The notes below the pieces were generated by a model. That model saw only the letters and a list, made by a program, of their open reading frames with translations, searched no databases and was not told the origin of the DNA. DNA of 7,613 nucleotides from an uncultured Oscillospiraceae bacterium (GTDB taxonomy: Bacteria; Bacillota; Clostridia; Oscillospirales; Ruminococcaceae), in the NCBI GenBank assembly GCA_900546885.1, contig UREN01000083.1, forward strand, positions 1 to 7,613, in the 5' to 3' direction. Every line of letters begins with the position of its first letter. The first letter of the stretch is position 1. This document shows, in pieces, positions 4,559-7,613 of this stretch. The position numbers were made by a program, and so were the translations under genes.

Positions 4559-5131
4559 TTAAAACTCCGGCTCTTCCTGCCAGATGCGCACATGCATGCG
4601 CACGCGCAGGCGGCTGGCCAAAAGCTCTTCATAAATGGCGCGCAGGGCTTCGCACACATCGTCCGCCTTCATCAGGGCGGGGCGCGCATAGCTGATGACG
4701 CGGTATGTCACCCCGTACACGCGGGATTTTACCGGCTCCAACTCAAAGCCGTGGCGGGCATAAAAATGCATGCGGCGCAGCCGCAGCCCGTCGTGGCTGC
4801 CGCCGTCCGGCGCCTCCACCTCGCCCATCAGCATGGCGGGCGCCAGCCGGCGCTGCAGCAGGCACAGAAATGTGCCGCCCTGGCCCTTGCCGCGCGCGGC
4901 GGGCAGCGTGGCCAAATAATCTAAAAAGAAGATGTTGCCGCGGTGGAAAAAGAACGCATAGCTGTACAGCTGGCCGTTTTCATACAGGCCCCAGCCCTCA
5001 TACCGGCCGGCCCGCACCTGGCGGCGGATGCTGCGCCATGGACGTATTTCGTTTTTGGGGAATGCCTCGGGGAACCACTGCCTGTATACCGCATACATCT
5101 CTTGTTCTGTCAGTTTTTGTATCTGCTGCAT
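4559..5131 (-). CDS. GNAT family N-acetyltransferase
   Basis: A 190-residue cytoplasmic protein with the GNAT fold. Motif A is visible as a strand, FFLDYLATLP (68-77), followed by the acetyl-CoA pyrophosphate loop RGKGQGG (80-86), which fits R/Q-x-x-G-x-G/A. Motif B is MHFYARHGFE (121-130), the usual F-Y-x-x-x-G-F. The N-terminal part (1-60) is rich in aromatic residues and carries the acceptor-binding region, so the substrate cannot be assigned. The C-terminal 40 residues are helical and Arg-rich (SRLRVRMHVR) beyond the core fold. ATG 5131 is supported by AGGAGG (5140-5145) 8 bases upstream. It starts 32 bases after the PBP stop on the same strand with no promoter between, so co-transcription is likely. 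A link to cell-wall modification is possible from context only. Confidence 0.88.
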   Translation of the reverse strand: MQQIQKLTEQEMYAVYRQWFPEAFPKNEIRPWRSIRRQVRAGRYEGWGLYENGQLYSYAFFFHRGNIFFLDYLATLPAARGKGQGGTFLCLLQRRLAPAMLMGEVEAPDGGSHDGLRLRRMHFYARHGFELEPVKSRVYGVTYRVISYARPALMKADDVCEALRAIYEELLASRLRVRMHVRIWQEEPEF

Positions 5132-5163
5132 CGGGGTCTCCTCCTGTTGTGCAGAATGGCCTC

Positions 5164-7613
5164 CTATGCCGCGTGCTGGGTGCACATGGCCGGCATGGCG
5201 TCGGCCTTGTAATATCCTGTCTTCATGGACGGGCAGCCGGGCGAGGCCAGAAGGCCCGTTTCGGTGCAGTAGTTTGCCTGCACCACGCCCTCTGCAGTGG
5301 GGAAGCCTTTCGCCTCCAGCCCGCTTTGGGCGCGCTGCATCACCCAGCGCCACGCGCGGATGGGCGCCGAGGTGCCCACGCTGGTGTTCAGCGCAAAGCC
5401 GGAATCGTAGCCGTACCAGGTGGCGGTGACATAGTAGGGCGTAAGGCCCACAAACCAATAGTCGCGGTTGTCCGAAGTGGTGCCGGTTTTGCCAATGGAA
5501 TCCATGCCGCCGCCCACCGAATACCCGCTGGCCGTGCCGCGCCCTTCCATCACGCCGCGCAACAGGCGGTTCATCACATAGGCGGTGTCTTCGTCCAGCA
5601 CGCGGCGGCTTTCCACCTGCGGCTCCAGCAAAATCTTGCCATAGCCTGTCTGCACGCTTTCATAGCAATGGGGCGTGGTGTAGATGCCGCCAGAGCCGAA
5701 CATCATATACGCCGCCGCAAGCTCGTACGGGGTGACGCCGTAGGTGGAAGAGCCCAGCACCATGGGGCCCGCGTCCACATCCTGCGGCACAAAGGTGGTA
5801 ATGCCAAGCTGCTGTGTGACAAAGTTGTAAATGTTGCGAATGCCGGCCACCTCGCCCACACGCACGGCCACGGTGTTCACGCTTTCGGCCAGGGCGTCCG
5901 CCACGGTAATCTCCTTCTGTGTATAAACCTGCGTCACATTGGCGGGCCAGGGCTTTACCTCGCCCGTTTTTTCATCCTCTTCCATGCGCACATAGTCGTC
6001 CAGGAACAGGGTGGACCAATGGATGTCATCCTGCGCAAGCGCCAGCGCATAGGCGCCAATGGGCTTCATGGTGCTGCCCACCTGGCGCACGGCGTCCGTG
6101 CCGCGGTTGAACACGCGGCTGCCCTCTTTTTCGTCCAGCCCGCCCACCACGGCGCGCAGGCGGCCGTCGTAATCCAGCGTCACCATGGCGGCCTGGGTTT
6201 GCTCTGTCACCTGCTGGGTCACGGGCTGCCCGTTTTCGTCCAGCACGCGCTGGCCGTCCTCATCGTATACATAGGCCGTTGTCTGCACGCCGCCGCGCGG
6301 GAAGAACCCGCCGCTGCGCATGCCCTGCTCCATGGTGGCCTGCAGGTCCGGGTCCACCGTGGCGTAAATGCGCAGGCCTCCGTTGTACAAAAGGTTTGTG
6401 GTGGCGGCCCTGTCCAGCCCATACTCTTCCATCAAGTCGTCCGATACATCCTCAATCAGCTTATCGGTAAAATAGCTGGTGGTCTGTGTCTGTTTCACTT
6501 CCACATTGCCCGGCGAGGTGGTGACGGGCTGGGCCGTGGCCTGGTTGTATTCTTCCTCGCTGATATAGCCCTGCTGCCACATCTCGTACAAAATATAGTC
6601 GCGGCGGGCCAGGTTGTTGTCCGGGTGGGTAAGCGGGTCGTAGCGGGAGGGGTTTTTGGTGATGCCCGCCAGGCTGGCGCACTCGGCCAGGGTAAGCTCG
6701 CTTACCGGCTTGCCAAACAGCTTCAGGCTTTCGGCCTGCACGCCCGCGGTGTTGCCCGTAAAGCCCGCCACATTCAGGTAGGCCTCCATAATTTCGTCCT
6801 TCGAATACTCCCGCTCCAGCATCAGGGCGCGCCATATCTCGCGCACCTTGCGGAAATAGCCCGAAATGCCGTCATCGCTCTCGTCCCGCGTGAGGTTTTT
6901 CACCACCTGCTGGGTGATGGTGGACGCCCCCTGTTTGATGCCGTCCTCGCCGCCGAAATAGGTGCCGGTAAGCATGTGCTTCACCTCGTTCAGCACGGCG
7001 AAGGCGGTGCGCTTCCAGTTTACGCCGTGGTGCTCGTAAAAGCTTTGGTCCTCCACGGCAATAAACGCATGAATCAGGTTTTGCGGCACATCTTCCAGGT
7101 CTACCCACTGCTTTTGCTGGGTGGCCTCAAGGCGCGCATACTCTACCCAATCGCCCTGGGTGTTCTGCGCATAGATGATACTGGCATCCTTGTGGGGCAG
7201 CTGGGCAAGGTCCAGCCAGAGAAAATCGTTTCTGGTGGCCCAGGCAAGATACCCGCCCAGCGCTGTGCCCGCGCAAACTGCCAGCACAGCGGCCGCCGCC
7301 AGAAGCTTTTTCCACACGCGGCCTTTTTTCTTTTTTGTTCTGACGCCGGGCTGTTTTCCTGCGCCGGGCGCCGGGCCGCTTCCCTGCGCCGGGCGCCCGG
7401 CCTTTTTCCCGTGCTGTGCGCCCGGGCGCTGTGTGCGGCGGCCCTCTTCGGGCGCGGGCCGCCCCGCAGCGCTGCCCCGGGCAGAGGACGGCCCTGCCTG
7501 CAGGGCCGAAAAGCCCTCAAACGGGCCCGGCTGTTCCGGCCGGGGCTGCCCTGCCGCGCGCAGCGCGGCCTCGGCCAGGGGTACGGCGCCCTGCCCGCCC
7601 GGGCCGGGGCGGC
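5164..7613 (-). CDS. Class A penicillin-binding protein (PBP1A-type), 5' end beyond the window
   Basis: Bifunctional peptidoglycan synthase. Residues are numbered from the in-window GTG at 7317. A membrane segment lies at 5-25. The GT51 glycosyltransferase (about 75-245) shows VEDQSFYEHHG with catalytic Glu89, QGASTITQQ (129-137) and KVRE. The transpeptidase (about 375-650) has all three motifs: S415-T-M-K418, S479-V-N481 and K610-T-G-T. The C-terminal tail has Cys684, Cys695 and CTQH (712-715), a pattern I associate with clostridial PBPs. The frame stays open for another 98 full codons to the window edge without ATG, GTG or TTG. It encodes a Pro/Gly/Ala/Gln-rich tail ending in RTKKKKGR before the membrane segment. 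I therefore treat the gene as 5'-partial. GTG 7317 is a fallback start with only a weak AAAGG. It polymerises glycan strands and cross-links them outside the membrane and heads an operon with the GNAT gene. Confidence 0.92.
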   Translation of the reverse strand, partial: RPGPGGQGAVPLAEAALRAAGQPRPEQPGPFEGFSALQAGPSSARGSAAGRPAPEEGRRTQRPGAQHGKKAGRPAQGSGPAPGAGKQPGVRTKKKKGRVWKKLLAAAAVLAVCAGTALGGYLAWATRNDFLWLDLAQLPHKDASIIYAQNTQGDWVEYARLEATQQKQWVDLEDVPQNLIHAFIAVEDQSFYEHHGVNWKRTAFAVLNEVKHMLTGTYFGGEDGIKQGASTITQQVVKNLTRDESDDGISGYFRKVREIWRALMLEREYSKDEIMEAYLNVAGFTGNTAGVQAESLKLFGKPVSELTLAECASLAGITKNPSRYDPLTHPDNNLARRDYILYEMWQQGYISEEEYNQATAQPVTTSPGNVEVKQTQTTSYFTDKLIEDVSDDLMEEYGLDRAATTNLLYNGGLRIYATVDPDLQATMEQGMRSGGFFPRGGVQTTAYVYDEDGQRVLDENGQPVTQQVTEQTQAAMVTLDYDGRLRAVVGGLDEKEGSRVFNRGTDAVRQVGSTMKPIGAYALALAQDDIHWSTLFLDDYVRMEEDEKTGEVKPWPANVTQVYTQKEITVADALAESVNTVAVRVGEVAGIRNIYNFVTQQLGITTFVPQDVDAGPMVLGSSTYGVTPYELAAAYMMFGSGGIYTTPHCYESVQTGYGKILLEPQVESRRVLDEDTAYVMNRLLRGVMEGRGTASGYSVGGGMDSIGKTGTTSDNRDYWFVGLTPYYVTATWYGYDSGFALNTSVGTSAPIRAWRWVMQRAQSGLEAKGFPTAEGVVQANYCTETGLLASPGCPSMKTGYYKADAMPAMCTQHAA

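Noticed and set aside
4291..4924. Plus-strand open frames through the convergent region and GNAT gene
   Set aside because: They cross a strong terminator and run antisense to a clear GNAT domain; the sequences look random.
7358..7397. Direct repeat CCTGCGCCGGGCGCC (7358-7372 and 7383-7397)
   Set aside because: The 25-base offset is not a multiple of three, so it does not encode a protein repeat; it is most likely GC-rich low complexity in the PBP tail.
1..7613. CRISPR arrays, tRNA or rRNA genes, insertion sequences, phage or defence genes
   Set aside because: I looked on both strands for regular repeats, cloverleaf-like segments and transposase or nuclease motifs and found none.

Overview
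The window looks like one end of a draft contig from a GC-rich, low-oxygen Gram-positive bacterium, most likely a gut-type clostridium (Oscillospirales-like). This rests on gene content: a lipobox flavodoxin-like lipoprotein, a CotF-type ferritin-like coat protein, a class A PBP with a Cys-rich C-terminal tail, an Lrp-type regulator and sigma-A promoters. The taxon is an inference. The first 71 bases are not genomic: a run of T is followed by a complete Illumina P5/TruSeq adapter, so biological sequence starts at 72.

Layout. 72-1240: a minus-strand flavodoxin-like lipoprotein gene (111-854) with its promoter (about 1019-1047), a long GC-rich leader with potential secondary structure, and a hairpin-rich intergenic stretch ending in a bidirectional terminator (1189-1222). 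1241-1640: a small minus-strand gene for a basic coiled-coil protein, with its own promoter. 1675-3042: a minus-strand MATE efflux transporter. 3043-3184: a compact divergent promoter region. The MATE gene has an exact TTGACA-17-TATAAT promoter, and an Lrp/AsnC regulator (3185-3643, plus) reads the other way. Palindromes lie over both promoters. 3770-4231: a CotF-like ferritin-family protein (plus). 4232-4558: a non-coding, GC-rich convergent region holding a strong bidirectional terminator. 4559-5131 and 5164-7613: a minus-strand pair transcribed PBP first and GNAT acetyltransferase second, 32 bases apart. The PBP reading frame stays open to the end of the window, so its N-terminus is missing.

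How the genes may work together. The clearest functional unit is the divergent Lrp-type regulator / MATE pump pair, where the regulator probably controls the pump, itself or both. The PBP builds peptidoglycan at the membrane and is probably co-transcribed with an acetyltransferase of unknown substrate. The other genes look like independent units. I found no CRISPR array, tRNA, rRNA, insertion sequence, phage gene or recognisable defence system. Nothing here clearly constitutes a new multi-gene system. The best leads are a possible unannotated small RNA at about 1050-1222, the structured leader of the lipoprotein gene, and the operator-like palindromes between the pump and its regulator.
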